64,000 nucleotides of DNA from Bacteroidia bacterium (GCA_030427865.1 JAUICK010000003.1:186001-250000); one strand, 5' to 3'; shown: positions 17,991 through 28,698, counted from the stretch's first letter. Notes: generated by a model from the sequence alone, not told the origin. Numbers and translations: made by a program.

Positions 17991-20422
17991 TTTGACATAA
18001 TCTTTAAAACCAATTCTTTGGTTAATGGCTTTCCGTTGGCAATTTTCTTTATTTCAGAAAAAGGAAACACAAAACTACAGCCTGTTTTATAGTTAGAACA
18101 ACCATAAGCTGTTTTTCCTTTTAATATTGTTCCTTTTTTACATTTAGGGCAAGTAATTTTGTTCTGGTCATTGTTAGACATTTTAGATGAAGTAATCTCA
18201 TTTTTATTAACAGGCTGTTTTGCTTTGTTTGCAATGATATCTTTTTTAAGTTCTAACTTTAGGTTGAAATTTTCATCAAAACGAATTAAACCTTCAACAG
18301 AACTATTTTCAGTTTTAAAACCTTTTAAATTGGTTGTGCAACCTTTATCAATTAATCTAATAATTTGATTTTCAGAAACTTTTTTCCCGTAGATTTTAAA
18401 CGGTATTTTTAAAGTGCAATTGTTTTTATATTCAGAACAACCAAAAGCAGTAGAACCTATTAATATTTTACCTTTTTTACATTTTGGGCAGGGTTTTCCT
18501 ACAACTTGTTTTTTGTTTTTGCTATGATGAGGATGTGAGGACGGAGTAATTTTTTTATTAATAGCAGATTGCTTCGTTTCATTTGCAATAACGTTAGAAG
18601 AAATTCTCTTTTTCGAGGTATTAGAACGCACTTCATAGACCAATTCATCTACCATTTTCTTCATATTATTAATAAAAGTGTTAGCACTAAATTCTCCTCG
18701 TTCAATTTCTTTTAAACGTTTTTCCCAACGTCCAGTTAATTCAGCAGATTTTAGCAATTCATTATCAATAATATCAATTAAATCAATGCCAGTTTGTGTG
18801 GGTACAACCAATTTCTTTTTACGTTCTATATATTTTCTACGAAATAATGTTTCAATAATACTTGCTCTGGTAGAGGGTCTTCCAATTCCGTTTTCTTTCA
18901 TTAACTCACGCATTTCATCATCATCTACTTGTTTTCCAGCAGTTTCCATAGCTCTTAAAAGCGAAGCTTCTGTAAAATTTTTAGGAGGTTTGGTTTCTTT
19001 TTCTAAAAAAGAGGGTTCGTGTTTTCCTTTTTCACCTTTTACAAAAGAAGGTAAAACGTTTTTGTCGCTACGAGGAGTTTTAGACGAAGTAATCTCTTCA
19101 TTATTTATAGATTGCTTTACTTTGTTTGCAATGATGTCTTTTTTTTCAAAAACAACTCTCCAACCTTTATTTATAATTTCTTTCCCTGTGGTTTTAAAAG
19201 GAACATCTGCAGCTTTTCCAATAACAGAAGTATTAGAAACATCAGAATCTGCATAAAAAACAGCAATAAATCTTTTGGTAATAATATCATAGACTTGTTG
19301 CTGATTGAATTGTAAATTATTTTGAATTCCTGTTGGAATTATTGCATGATGATCCGTTACTTTTTTATCATCAAAAATACGTTTAGATTTTTTTATTTTT
19401 TTTTCTAATAAAGGTTGGATAAGTTCTGAATAGTTGGTTAATTTAGATAAAATTCCATGCACTTTAGGGTATATGTCATTAGGTAAAAAAGTAGTATCAA
19501 CTCTTGGGTAAGTTACTACTTTCATTTCGTATAATTTCTGAACTATTTTTAAAGTATCATCTGCAGAAAAACCAAATTTAGTATTGCAATATACTTGTAA
19601 ACCTGTTAAATCAAAGAGTTTAGGAGCATATTCTTTTCCTTTCTTTTTGGTAACAGAAACAATCTCAAAATCAGATTGTGCTACTTTGTTTGCCAAAACT
19701 TGCCCGTCTTCTTTTTTCAAAAAACGTCCATCTTCGTAATTAAAAAGTGTATTTCTGTATGTTGTTTGTAGTTCCCAATAAGGCTGTGGGGTAAAATCAC
19801 GAATTTCTTTATAACGATTTACTAACATAGCAAGGGTTGGAGTTTGCACTCTACCAATAGATAAAACTTGCTTGTATCCTCCATATTTTAGGGTGTATAG
19901 GCGAGTTGCGTTTAAGCCTAACAACCAATCTCCAATAGCTCTTGAATATCCTGCGTAATATAAATTATCGTATTTTTCTGAAGCTTCTAAATTATTAAAT
20001 CCATCTTTAATAGCTTCTTCAGTAAGCGAAGAAATCCATAAACGTTTAACTTTACCTTTATAATTACATTGATTAATTACCCAACGTTGAATGAGTTCTC
20101 CTTCTGTGCCTGCATCACCACAATTAATAACAACATCTGCTTTTTCAAAAAGATTTTTTACAATATTAAACTGTTTTTTGATGCCAGAATCTCCAGTTAC
20201 TTTTGTGTTAAAACGTTCTGGAAGCATAGGTAAGTTGTTTAAATCCCAACTTTTCCAATGCGGTTTATAATCTTTTGGCTCTAAAAGTGAGCATAAATGC
20301 CCAAAAGTATAAGTAACTGCGTAACCATTGCCTTCATAGAAACCGTCGTGTTTTGTTTTGGCTCCTAAAATATTTGCAATTTCTCTGGCAACACTTGGTT
20401 TTTCGGCTATACAGACTTTCAA
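17987..20422 (-). CDS. topB: DNA topoisomerase III with three in-frame palindromic-element insertions
   Basis: 811-residue type IA topoisomerase. The TOPRIM start [16 protein letters not shown] leads to [12 protein letters not shown] and [14 protein letters not shown], and the active-site Tyr lies in [24 protein letters not shown] and [17 protein letters not shown] follow. The C-terminus has two zinc-ribbon-like modules ([21 protein letters not shown] and [21 protein letters not shown]). Three low-complexity stretches of about 25-30 residues (about 427-454, 608-633 and 727-753) share the pattern IIANKxKQ-x4-EITSSK and are encoded by a REP-like palindrome, making the protein longer than typical. 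The role is decatenation and unlinking of recombination intermediates. Confidence 0.93.
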   Translation of the reverse strand: MKVCIAEKPSVAREIANILGAKTKHDGFYEGNGYAVTYTFGHLCSLLEPKDYKPHWKSWDLNNLPMLPERFNTKVTGDSGIKKQFNIVKNLFEKADVVINCGDAGTEGELIQRWVINQCNYKGKVKRLWISSLTEEAIKDGFNNLEASEKYDNLYYAGYSRAIGDWLLGLNATRLYTLKYGGYKQVLSIGRVQTPTLAMLVNRYKEIRDFTPQPYWELQTTYRNTLFNYEDGRFLKKEDGQVLANKVAQSDFEIVSVTKKKGKEYAPKLFDLTGLQVYCNTKFGFSADDTLKIVQKLYEMKVVTYPRVDTTFLPNDIYPKVHGILSKLTNYSELIQPLLEKKIKKSKRIFDDKKVTDHHAIIPTGIQNNLQFNQQQVYDIITKRFIAVFYADSDVSNTSVIGKAADVPFKTTGKEIINKGWRVVFEKKDIIANKVKQSINNEEITSSKTPRSDKNVLPSFVKGEKGKHEPSFLEKETKPPKNFTEASLLRAMETAGKQVDDDEMRELMKENGIGRPSTRASIIETLFRRKYIERKKKLVVPTQTGIDLIDIIDNELLKSAELTGRWEKRLKEIERGEFSANTFINNMKKMVDELVYEVRSNTSKKRISSNVIANETKQSAINKKITPSSHPHHSKNKKQVVGKPCPKCKKGKILIGSTAFGCSEYKNNCTLKIPFKIYGKKVSENQIIRLIDKGCTTNLKGFKTENSSVEGLIRFDENFNLKLELKKDIIANKAKQPVNKNEITSSKMSNNDQNKITCPKCKKGTILKGKTAYGCSNYKTGCSFVFPFSEIKKIANGKPLTKELVLKIMSN
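18167..18241. repeat. palindromic element copy A inside topB
   Basis: Starts GTCATTG and ends CAATGATATC, with inner arms GAAGTAATCTC and CTTTGTTTGCAATGA. In topB it encodes [19 protein letters not shown] (about residues 727-753), between the two zinc-ribbon modules. Confidence 0.75.
18526..18594. repeat. palindromic element copy B inside topB
   Basis: Shares GATTGCTTCGTTTCATTTGC and a degenerate GGAGTAAT arm with the other copies. It encodes [19 protein letters not shown] just before the first zinc-ribbon module and keeps the topB frame open. Confidence 0.7.
19063..19138. repeat. palindromic element copy C inside topB
   Basis: Contains GACGAAGTAATCTC and GATTGCTTTACTTTGTTTGC as inverted halves. 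It encodes [19 protein letters not shown] within the catalytic core region (about residues 427-454). Copies A and C also share the flanking KKD codons. Confidence 0.78.
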
Positions 20423-20460
20423 ATTTTAATTGATTTAGAAAGCTAAAATAAAATTATTTA

Positions 20461-20509
20461 GCCACGAATTCATAAATTTTTATCAACAAAAATCTATGAG
20501 TTTATGAAT
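20461..20509. repeat. degenerate GCCACGAATT-type palindrome
   Basis: Begins GCCACGAATTCATAAA, and TTTATGAAT at 20501-20509 pairs with ATTCATAAA. It lies in the gap upstream of topB and downstream of the GNAT gene. A related intact hairpin lies on the other side of the GNAT gene. Confidence 0.5.
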
Positions 20510-20520
20510 ATCAAATAAAA

Positions 20521-21033
20521 TTAAATCACTTTTTCAAAAGCCAAACGTTTTGCGCCATAATTAGTATAGATAATTCCACAATAGTGATATCCCATTTTTT
20601 TAATTAAAGCTTGCATACCTTTGTTGTCTTGGTGGGTGTCAATCTTAAGACTTTTAATACCTTTTTCTTTTAATTTTTGATGCAATTGATTGAATACAAA
20701 TTGCGCAACACCTTGCCCTCTATAATCTTTACCGATAGCCAATCTATGTATTACTCCATAAGGTTCTTTTTCATCAACAATCCAATTGCCTTCGATTACT
20801 TTTCTATAAGTAGGTTCTTTTTTTGTAGTAAACATTGTAGTTGCTACAATTGTTGCGTCTTCATTAAGAATTACATAACTTTCTTTGTTAGCAATGTCGT
20901 TTTCAATTTGTTTTTGATTTGGATATCCATTTTGCCATTGATCGATGTTTAGCGATTTTAAGAATGTTTTAGCATCATTAATAATTTCTATAATCTTAGG
21001 AATATCGTTTAAAGTAGAAAGTTGTATGTTCAT
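20521..21033 (-). CDS. GNAT family N-acetyltransferase
   Basis: 170-residue single GNAT domain. The acetyl-CoA pyrophosphate loop is seen in IGKDYRGQGVAQFVFNQL (about residues 96-113), followed by LKIDTHQDNKGMQALIKKMGYHYCG near the C-terminus. It transfers acetyl groups to an amine substrate that cannot be deduced from sequence. It stands alone between two palindromic elements. Confidence 0.85.
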   Translation of the reverse strand: MNIQLSTLNDIPKIIEIINDAKTFLKSLNIDQWQNGYPNQKQIENDIANKESYVILNEDATIVATTMFTTKKEPTYRKVIEGNWIVDEKEPYGVIHRLAIGKDYRGQGVAQFVFNQLHQKLKEKGIKSLKIDTHQDNKGMQALIKKMGYHYCGIIYTNYGAKRLAFEKVI

Positions 21034-21050
21034 TTATTTTTAAAATAGAA

Positions 21051-21091
21051 AGCCACAAATTGCAAATTTAAATATTCGATAATTTGTGGCT
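21051..21091. repeat. GCCACAAATT palindrome upstream of the GNAT gene
   Basis: AGCCACAAATT (21051-21061) and AATTTGTGGCT (21081-21091) form a perfect 11-bp stem. Position suggests it ends the lysA transcript or belongs to the same intergenic repeat family as 20461-20509. Confidence 0.7.
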
Positions 21092-21111
21092 AAATAAATG
21101 TTGAATTTAAT

Positions 21112-22347
21112 TTAAACTGTGGCTTTTACCTTACGTTCTTCAGGTAATTCTACCAACTCTTGATTGTGTAATATGTCTTGTATGGTTTGTCTTTTTCTAA
21201 TTAAATAATCTTTTCCTTTTACCAACATAACTTCTGCGGGTAAATAACGAGAATTATAGTTAGAAGCCATAGAAAAACAATACGCACCTGCATTGTGGAA
21301 GCATAAAATATCTTCTTCAGAAATTTCAGAAATACGTCTATTAGAACCAAAAGTATCTGTTTCGCAAATATACCCAACAACAGAATAATAACGGTCTCTA
21401 CCTTTTGGATTTGAGATGTTTGTAATATGATGATAAGAATCGTACATCATTGGTCTTACCAAGTGATTAAAACCAGAATCTACATGTGCAAAAACAGTAG
21501 AAGTTGTTTGCTTTACTACGTTTACTTTCGCTAAAAATACCCCAGCTTCAGAAACTAAGAATTTTCCAGGTTCAAACATTAAGGTAATCTCTTTACCATA
21601 TTCTTTACAAAATTCATTGAATCTTGCTGATAATTGTATTCCTAATTGCTCTATATCAGTAGAAATATCGCCTTCTTTATAAGGTACTTTAAATCCACTT
21701 CCAAAATCTATAAAATCGATGTTATCAAATTGTTTCGCTACATCAAATAAAATATCTGAAGCACGTAAAAACGTATCAATGTCTAAAATATCTGAACCTG
21801 TGTGCATGTGAATTCCGTTAATATTCATCCCAGTATTTTCTACTACACGTTTAATATGTGGAACTTGATGAATAGAAATTCCGAATTTAGAATCGATATG
21901 ACCTACAGAAATTTTAGAATTTCCACCTGCCATAATATGTGGATTAATACGAACACAAACAGGAGTTTCTGGGTGTTTTTGCCCAAATTGTTCTAAAATA
22001 GAAAGGTTATCTATATTAATTTGAACTCCTAATTTAGCAACTTCTTCAATCTCTTGCAAAGACACACCATTTGGTGTGTATATAATATCATGAGGGTTAA
22101 TTCCTGTGGTTAAACACAACTGTACTTCTTGAATAGAAACTGTATCTAAACCAGCACCTAAATTCTTAAAAAATTTAAGAATATTGATATTTGAAAGCGC
22201 TTTTACAGCATAATTTAATTTTAAATTTTTAACTTTACTAAAAGCACCAGTTAATCTGTTGTATTGCGATTCTATTTTGTCTGTGTCATAAACATACAAA
22301 GGGCTCCCGTATTGAGTTGCTAACTCTAAAAGTTGAGTTCTTTCCAC
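21112..22347 (-). CDS. lysA: diaminopimelate decarboxylase
   Basis: PLP fold-III decarboxylase, the last step of lysine synthesis (meso-diaminopimelate to lysine plus CO2). 411 residues. The start is GTG (MERTQLLELATQYGSPLYVYD), since an in-frame stop lies three codons upstream and the nearest ATG is out of frame. The PLP Lys lies in NYAVKALSN. HMHTGSDI, DFGSGFKVPY, MFEPGKFLV, CETDTFG and AGAYCFSMASNYN are the family signatures. Monocistronic. Confidence 0.95.
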   Translation of the reverse strand: MERTQLLELATQYGSPLYVYDTDKIESQYNRLTGAFSKVKNLKLNYAVKALSNINILKFFKNLGAGLDTVSIQEVQLCLTTGINPHDIIYTPNGVSLQEIEEVAKLGVQINIDNLSILEQFGQKHPETPVCVRINPHIMAGGNSKISVGHIDSKFGISIHQVPHIKRVVENTGMNINGIHMHTGSDILDIDTFLRASDILFDVAKQFDNIDFIDFGSGFKVPYKEGDISTDIEQLGIQLSARFNEFCKEYGKEITLMFEPGKFLVSEAGVFLAKVNVVKQTTSTVFAHVDSGFNHLVRPMMYDSYHHITNISNPKGRDRYYSVVGYICETDTFGSNRRISEISEEDILCFHNAGAYCFSMASNYNSRYLPAEVMLVKGKDYLIRKRQTIQDILHNQELVELPEERKVKATV

Positions 22348-22672
22348 TTGATTTCATTTTATATTAGGTTTCAAAAATAGTTAAATTGTTGAGCAATCTA
22401 TGATTTGTTTAAAAATACAACATATTGTTTTTTTTTGTGTTTTTTATGTCGAATAGGATTCTTGTTAGTACCCAAAACTATAGACTCTTTAATTTTAAAT
22501 TTATAAATTCATGTTAATTTCTCATGATTTTTGTCATAAGGGTTTTTGTAAAATTCAGCCTTAAAATTTAGTTGAAATCCTGTTAATAACTAATTACCAA
22601 TGCCATTTCTTTTTTAGGCGGTTAATACTATATTAGCGAGTGCTTCAAACCTAATCATAGTAAGGATTTTTT
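22348..22672. other. 325-bp intergenic region between lysA and parE
   Basis: AT-rich divergent spacer with no open frame of note. It must hold the promoters for lysA (-) and parE (+), but I could not find a clean TTTG-N19/20-TAnnTTTG pair on either strand. Short runs such as CATGTTAATTTCTCATGA are only loosely palindromic. No RNA structure was recognised. Confidence 0.5.
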
Positions 22673-24532
22673 ATGAGTAAAGAAACAAAATATACAGAAG
22701 ATAATATTCGATCATTAGACTGGAAAGAGCATATTAGAATGCGTCCTGGAATGTACATTGGTAAATTAGGAGATGGATCTTCTGCCGACGATGGAATTTA
22801 TATTTTGTTAAAAGAAGTTTTAGATAATTCTATTGATGAATATGTGATGGGGGCAGGAAAAACCATTGAAATCTCAATTCAAGGAAGCAAAGTAACTGTA
22901 AGAGATTATGGTCGTGGAATTCCGTTGGGAAAAGTGGTAGATGTGGTTTCTAAAATGAATACTGGGGGAAAATACGACTCAAAAGCCTTTAAAAAATCGG
23001 TAGGTTTAAATGGAGTTGGTACAAAAGCGGTAAATGCCCTTTCTTCTTTTTTTAGGGTTGAATCTACAAGAGAAGGAAAATCGGCTTCTGCAGAATTTAG
23101 TCAAGGAAACTTAGAAAATCAAGAATTTTTAGAAGAAACTTCAAGAAGAAAAGGAACTAAAGTTCAGTTTATTCCAGATGAAACCATTTTTAAAAATTAC
23201 AAATTCAGAAATGAATATGTAGCAAAAATGCTGAAAAATTATGTATACTTAAATCCTGGTTTAACCATTATTTTTAATGGCGAAAAATACTTTTCAGAGA
23301 ATGGTTTAAAAGATTTATTAGAAGATAATAACAATCAAGACGATATGTTATATCCAATAATTCATTTAAAAGGCGATGATATTGAAGTTGCCATTACACA
23401 CAGTAAAACCCAATATTCAGAAGAATATCATTCGTTTGTAAACGGGCAACATACCACACAAGGAGGAACACATCAATCTGCATTTAGAGAAGCAATTGTA
23501 AAAACTGTTCGCGAATTTTATGGAAAAAATTTTGAAGCTTCAGATGTACGTAAATCTATTATTTCTGCTATAGCTATAAAAGTAATGGAACCTGTTTTTG
23601 AAAGTCAGACCAAAACAAAGTTAGGTTCTACAGAAATGGGAGGAGATTTACCAACCGTTAGAACATACATCAACGATTTTGTAAAAACAAAGTTAGATAA
23701 TTATCTACACAGAAATACCGAAGTTGCAGAAAAATTGCAAAAGAAAATAATACAAGCAGAAAAGGAACGTAAAGAACTTTCTGGAATTCGAAAATTAGCG
23801 AGAGATAGAGCTAAAAAAGCGAGTTTGCACAATAAGAAATTACGCGATTGTAGAATTCATTTAGGAGATACCAAAAAAGAAGCTCATTTAGAAACTACAC
23901 TTTTTATTACAGAGGGAGATTCTGCTTCTGGATCTATTACAAAATCACGTAATGTTAACACACAAGCAGTTTTTAGTTTAAAAGGAAAGCCTTTAAACTC
24001 CTATGGTTTAAGCAAGAAAATTGTCTACGAAAATGAAGAGTTTAACTTATTGCAAGCCGCTTTAAATATAGAAGATGGTTTAGAAGATTTGCGTTATAAC
24101 AACATTGTTATTGCTACAGATGCAGATGTAGATGGAATGCATATCCGCTTGTTATTAATTACATTCTTTTTACAGTTTTTTCCAGAGCTAATCAAAGAAG
24201 GGCATTTATACATTTTAGAAACGCCACTGTTTAGAGTACGAAACAAAAAAGAAACCATTTATTGTTATTCTGAAGAAGAAAAACAAGCAGCCATTGGAAA
24301 ATTAAAAGGAAAATTAGAAATAACTCGGTTTAAGGGTTTGGGTGAAATTTCGCCAAATGAATTTGTGCATTTTATTGGTGATGATATTCGTCTAGATCCT
24401 GTAATGTTAGACAAAGAAATGTCTATAGAGCAAATGTTGGAGTTTTATATGGGTAAAAATACACCAGATAGACAAAAGTTTATCATTGAGAATTTAAAAG
24501 TCGAATTAGATTACGTAGAAGAGGAAGTTTAG
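22673..24532 (+). CDS. parE: DNA topoisomerase IV subunit B
   Basis: 619-residue GHKL ATPase subunit of the type IIA enzyme. [12 protein letters not shown] and [11 protein letters not shown] (ATP site), [23 protein letters not shown], then the TOPRIM motifs [11 protein letters not shown] and [15 protein letters not shown], ending in QRFKGLGE-like [13 protein letters not shown]. It is placed as ParE rather than GyrB because it is followed by a ParC-like subunit and lacks the longer GyrB C-terminus. With ParC it decatenates daughter chromosomes. Confidence 0.93.
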   Translation: MSKETKYTEDNIRSLDWKEHIRMRPGMYIGKLGDGSSADDGIYILLKEVLDNSIDEYVMGAGKTIEISIQGSKVTVRDYGRGIPLGKVVDVVSKMNTGGKYDSKAFKKSVGLNGVGTKAVNALSSFFRVESTREGKSASAEFSQGNLENQEFLEETSRRKGTKVQFIPDETIFKNYKFRNEYVAKMLKNYVYLNPGLTIIFNGEKYFSENGLKDLLEDNNNQDDMLYPIIHLKGDDIEVAITHSKTQYSEEYHSFVNGQHTTQGGTHQSAFREAIVKTVREFYGKNFEASDVRKSIISAIAIKVMEPVFESQTKTKLGSTEMGGDLPTVRTYINDFVKTKLDNYLHRNTEVAEKLQKKIIQAEKERKELSGIRKLARDRAKKASLHNKKLRDCRIHLGDTKKEAHLETTLFITEGDSASGSITKSRNVNTQAVFSLKGKPLNSYGLSKKIVYENEEFNLLQAALNIEDGLEDLRYNNIVIATDADVDGMHIRLLLITFFLQFFPELIKEGHLYILETPLFRVRNKKETIYCYSEEEKQAAIGKLKGKLEITRFKGLGEISPNEFVHFIGDDIRLDPVMLDKEMSIEQMLEFYMGKNTPDRQKFIIENLKVELDYVEEEV

Positions 24533-24536
24533 AATA

Positions 24537-27263
24537 ATGAGTGAAGAAATAAACGAAAACGAATACGAAGAAGAGTTAACTAATCAAGGGGAACAATTAG
24601 ATTCACCCCAAGAAGAAACCATAACTAAAGTTACAGGAATGTACAAAGAGTGGTTTTTAGATTATGCTTCGTATGTAATTTTAGAAAGAGCAGTTCCTTC
24701 TTTAGAAGACGGATTAAAGCCTGTACAGCGTAGAATTATGCATTCTATGAAAGATTTAGATGATGGTCGTTATAACAAAGTAGCGAATATTGTGGGGCAT
24801 ACCATGCAATACCATCCTCATGGAGATGCTTCTATTGCAGATGCTATGGTGCAAATGGGACAGAAAGAATTGCTGATTGATATGCAAGGAAACTGGGGAA
24901 ACATCTTAACAGGAGATAGAGCTGCAGCATCCAGATATATTGAAGCACGTTTGTCTAAGTTTGCTTTGGATGTTGTTTTTAACCCGAAAACTACAGATTG
25001 GAAACTGTCTTACGATGGTCGTAGAAAAGAACCAATAGATTTGCCTGTAAAATTTCCTCTGCTATTAGCACAAGGAGCAGAAGGAATTGCAGTGGGTTTA
25101 TCTACCAAAATATTACCACATAATTTTAATGAATTGATTGATGCATCAATCAAATATTTAAAAGGACGTAGTTTTAAAATAGTTCCAGATTTTTTAACTG
25201 GAGGAATTGCAGATTTTTCGAATTATAATGATGGAAAACGTGGCGGAAAAGTACGTGTACGTGCTAAAATATCACAATTAGACAAAAAAACATTAGTAAT
25301 TAATGAAATTCCGTTTTCTACCACAACTTCTTCTTTAATCGATAGTATTTTAAAAGCGAATGACAAAGGAAAAATCAAGATAAAAAAGATTGAAGACAAT
25401 ACTGCCGCAGAAGTAGAAATTGTAGTGCATTTGCCGCCCAATGTTTCGCCAGATAAATCTATAGATGCCTTGTATGCATTTACCAATTGCGAAACCTCTA
25501 TTTCGCCTTTGTGTTGTACTATTCAAGATAACAAACCTGTTTTTTTAGGAGTTTCAGAATTACTAAAACATTCTACAGATTTAACGGTTGAATTGTTAAA
25601 AAGAGAGTTAGAAATTCAGTTAAACGAATTAGAAGAACAATGGCATTTTTCGTCTTTAGAACGTATTTTTATAGAAAATAGAATTTATCGAGATATTGAA
25701 GAAGAAGAAACTTGGGAAGGTGTAATTAAAGCGATTGACAAAGGTTTACAACCACATATAAAACATTTAAAACGTGTAATTACTGAAGAAGATATTGTAC
25801 GTTTAACAGAGATTAGAATCAAGAAAATATCAAAATTTGATATTGATAAAGCCAAACAATACATAGAAAGTTTAGAAGATAAAATTGCTGTAGTTAAAGA
25901 TTATTTGGCAAATTTAATAGACTTTGCAATCGATTATTTTAAAAACCTAAAAACAAAATACGGAAAAGGAAAAGAACGTAAAACAGAAATTAGAATTTTT
26001 GATGATATTGTGGCATCAAAAGTAGCAATGAACAACGCAAAACTGTATGTAAATAGAGAAGAAGGTTTTATAGGAACTTCTTTGCGAAGAGACGAATTTG
26101 TTTGTGATTGCTCTGATATTGATGACATCATCGTTTTTAGAAAAGATGGTAAAATGATGGTAACCAAAGTTGATACAAAAACTTTTGTAGGCAAAGATAT
26201 CATACATGTTGCAGTCTTTAAAAAGAAAGATAAAAGAACCGTATACAACTTTATGTACAAAGACGGTACAAGAGGGCCAAGTTATATGAAACGTTTTAAT
26301 GTTACTTCTGTAACGCGCGATAAAGAATACGATTTAACAAACGGAAGCAAAGGTTCTAAAGTGTTGTATTTTACGGCAAATCCGAATGGAGAAGCAGAGG
26401 TGGTAACCATTAATTTACGTGCAGTAGGAAGCATAAAAAAATTAAAATGGGATATCGATTTTGCAGATTTAGCAGTAAAAGGTAGAGGTGTTCGTGGAAA
26501 TACCATTACCAAATATGCCATAAAAAGTATCGATTTTAAATCGGCAGGAGTTTCTACTTTAAAGCCTCGTAAAATTTGGTTTGATGATGCTGTACAACGT
26601 TTAAATGTTGATGAAAGAGGAGAGTTGTTAGGCGAATTTAGAGCAGAAGATAAATTGTTGATTATTACACAAAGTGGAAAAGCAAAAGCGGTAAAACCAG
26701 ATTTAGCAATGCATTTTGAAGATGATATGATTGTCTTAGAAAAGTGGAAACCCAACAAACCCATTTCTGCCATTTATTTTGATGGCGAAAAGGCACGTTA
26801 TTACGTTAAGCGTTTTTTAATTGAAACTCCAGAAAAAGAAGAAGTCTTTATTTCTGAACATCCAAAAAGTCAGTTAGAAATTGTAGCTACAGATTACAGG
26901 CCAGTTGCAGAAGTGGTATATTCTAAACGAAGTTTAGAAAATCAGGAAGTAAATTTAGAAGAATTTATTGCTGTAAAAGGCATTAAAGCACAAGGAAACC
27001 AACTAACAACAGAAAAGATTAAGCAAGTAAATTTATTAGAATCTTTACCTTATGTAGAACCAGAACCACCAACATCAGAAGAAATGGAAGTTGTGGATGA
27101 AGAAATAGTCAATGATAAATTACCTATTGATGTTCCAGTTGTAGAAAAACCACCAGTTTTAGATACTTTTAAAAAAGAAGATAAAAAACAAGCACTGTTA
27201 AAGAAAGCCATCCAAAAGAAAAAGGGAAATACAGACGATGATACTCAGCAGAAGTTGTTTTAA
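24537..27263 (+). CDS. parC: DNA topoisomerase IV subunit A
   Basis: 908-residue cleavage-rejoining subunit. The N-terminal winged helix has YASYVILERAVPSLEDGLKPVQRRI, HPHGDASIADAMV and the catalytic Tyr in AASRYIEARLSK (about residue 126). A coiled-coil tower and degenerate beta-pinwheel C-terminal domain follow (repeats such as GRGVRGNTITKY). The C-terminal 80 residues are acidic/lysine-rich and low complexity. It starts 4 bp after parE, a clear two-gene operon. Confidence 0.94.
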   Translation: MSEEINENEYEEELTNQGEQLDSPQEETITKVTGMYKEWFLDYASYVILERAVPSLEDGLKPVQRRIMHSMKDLDDGRYNKVANIVGHTMQYHPHGDASIADAMVQMGQKELLIDMQGNWGNILTGDRAAASRYIEARLSKFALDVVFNPKTTDWKLSYDGRRKEPIDLPVKFPLLLAQGAEGIAVGLSTKILPHNFNELIDASIKYLKGRSFKIVPDFLTGGIADFSNYNDGKRGGKVRVRAKISQLDKKTLVINEIPFSTTTSSLIDSILKANDKGKIKIKKIEDNTAAEVEIVVHLPPNVSPDKSIDALYAFTNCETSISPLCCTIQDNKPVFLGVSELLKHSTDLTVELLKRELEIQLNELEEQWHFSSLERIFIENRIYRDIEEEETWEGVIKAIDKGLQPHIKHLKRVITEEDIVRLTEIRIKKISKFDIDKAKQYIESLEDKIAVVKDYLANLIDFAIDYFKNLKTKYGKGKERKTEIRIFDDIVASKVAMNNAKLYVNREEGFIGTSLRRDEFVCDCSDIDDIIVFRKDGKMMVTKVDTKTFVGKDIIHVAVFKKKDKRTVYNFMYKDGTRGPSYMKRFNVTSVTRDKEYDLTNGSKGSKVLYFTANPNGEAEVVTINLRAVGSIKKLKWDIDFADLAVKGRGVRGNTITKYAIKSIDFKSAGVSTLKPRKIWFDDAVQRLNVDERGELLGEFRAEDKLLIITQSGKAKAVKPDLAMHFEDDMIVLEKWKPNKPISAIYFDGEKARYYVKRFLIETPEKEEVFISEHPKSQLEIVATDYRPVAEVVYSKRSLENQEVNLEEFIAVKGIKAQGNQLTTEKIKQVNLLESLPYVEPEPPTSEEMEVVDEEIVNDKLPIDVPVVEKPPVLDTFKKEDKKQALLKKAIQKKKGNTDDDTQQKLF

Positions 27264-27309
27264 ATAATAATTGTATATTTAGTTTATCTTTTTTCGGGAG
27301 AAAATTTAG

Positions 27310-28626
27310 ATGAAACAAATACTTATATTTATTACATTTTTGGTTTGTAATGGCTTGTTATTTTCTCAAGCTAAAATTACTTACACGCAAAATTTAGATA
27401 ACACTTTTACTAAAGAAACAATAGTAAATGCAAATTTTAAAGAATTTGACAACCCAATAAATAATGGATTAAAAAACGGAGTTTATTGGTTTAAAATAGC
27501 TCCCAACAACAATGTTCCGTTTGCAATACAAATTCATAATTATCATGTTTTTGATGTTGTTGCATATCAAAAAAACATTGTTTTAGAACAAGAAAAACAT
27601 GAACGATTTGTTACATATAAAATTAAAAATAATGATGTAGTTTATGTTAAGGTAAATGCAACAAAAGAGGCACTTATACCAATTAAAATAGACACTTTAA
27701 ATGGGTTTGAATTTAAAGAGAAAAAGAATTTTTTATTCATAGGTTTTTACTATGGTTTTGCATTTATAGTAGTGCTGATTAACCTCTTTTACTACGTAAA
27801 TTTTAGTGAAGACACCTTTTTATACTATGCATTGTTTTTATTTACCATAAGTTTTGGATTATTAATTAGTGATGGTCTTTTGCATTTTTACAATGTTTCT
27901 TTACCACTTATTGATGTTTTACAGGTTATAGACCATTGTGTAGTGGTGTTATTTTCTGTATTATTTGCCTATAGTTATTTGCAAATTCAAATTCATTATC
28001 CAAAAATTAAGTGGATAAGTAGCCTTTTTGTTTTGTGTGTATTTGCATTTGGTATGCTGTATTTAATAACTAAAAACTTTGTGTTTTATACCATTATGGA
28101 AAGTTTGGTGTTTATCACTTTTATTTATTTGTGGAGTATTGGTGTAAGTCTCATTAAAAAAAATGTATTTACTAAAATCTTTGTATTGGCGTATTTTTTT
28201 ATTTTAATTTTAGGCATCCTTTTTTACATTACAAAACTATTTGGATTGCCCAAAATAGGGGCATCACAATTAAAATTGGGTGGTTTTATAGAAATGATTT
28301 TTTTATCATTCGCAGTAATTTACAGGATGAAAATTTTACAATTAGAAAACAATACAATGCGAAACGAAATTATTTTGTACGCAAAAGAAATAAAGCAGCT
28401 TTCTATTAAATTACAAAATTCTGAGGAAAACACGTTTAAAGATGCCAATTTAAGTAACAGAGAAGAAAGTGTTTTACAATTGATTACAGAGGGCAAAACC
28501 AACAAACAAATTTCTGAAGCCTTAAATATTTCTATAAACACAGTAAAATACCACCTTAAAAATATTTATGATAAATTAGACATAAAAAACAGAAAAGAAG
28601 CTAAAAAAATGGCAATTAAGCTATAA
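27310..28626 (+). CDS. membrane-bound LuxR-type regulator with 7TM-DISM sensor region
   Basis: 438 residues. Signal peptide (MKQILIFITFLVCNGLLFSQ), periplasmic beta-domain (about 20-140), then about seven hydrophobic helices (about 145-345) in the 7TMR-DISM arrangement. A short coiled coil (MKILQLENNTMRNEIILYAKEIKQL in two stretches) and a C-terminal GerE/LuxR helix-turn-helix follow (SNREESVLQLITEGKTNKQI, then ISINTVKYHLKNIYDKL). It likely senses an extracellular or envelope cue and binds DNA from the membrane. It sits directly upstream of the large adhesin gene, an obvious candidate target. Confidence 0.87.
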   Translation: MKQILIFITFLVCNGLLFSQAKITYTQNLDNTFTKETIVNANFKEFDNPINNGLKNGVYWFKIAPNNNVPFAIQIHNYHVFDVVAYQKNIVLEQEKHERFVTYKIKNNDVVYVKVNATKEALIPIKIDTLNGFEFKEKKNFLFIGFYYGFAFIVVLINLFYYVNFSEDTFLYYALFLFTISFGLLISDGLLHFYNVSLPLIDVLQVIDHCVVVLFSVLFAYSYLQIQIHYPKIKWISSLFVLCVFAFGMLYLITKNFVFYTIMESLVFITFIYLWSIGVSLIKKNVFTKIFVLAYFFILILGILFYITKLFGLPKIGASQLKLGGFIEMIFLSFAVIYRMKILQLENNTMRNEIILYAKEIKQLSIKLQNSEENTFKDANLSNREESVLQLITEGKTNKQISEALNISINTVKYHLKNIYDKLDIKNRKEAKKMAIKL

Positions 28627-28629
28627 ATA

Positions 28630-28672
28630 GGTAGTTTTACCTATAAAAACTACCCGAAAACTACCCTTTTTT
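28630..28672 (+). terminator. terminator with two alternative 3' arms
   Basis: GGTAGTTTT (28630-28638) can pair with AAAACTACC at 28646-28654 or with the identical AAAACTACC at 28657-28665. Only the second pairing is followed at once by a T-run (28667-28672). Confidence 0.7.
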
Positions 28673-28698
28673 ATTCTCTAGTTGGGCAAACGTTTTGT

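Noticed and set aside
18678..19256. 192-codon plus-strand frame over topB
   Set aside because: It lies antisense to strongly conserved TopB motifs and has no recognisable domain.
26282..26773. minus-strand frame over parC
   Set aside because: Antisense to the conserved ParC C-terminal domain; the length reflects codon bias.
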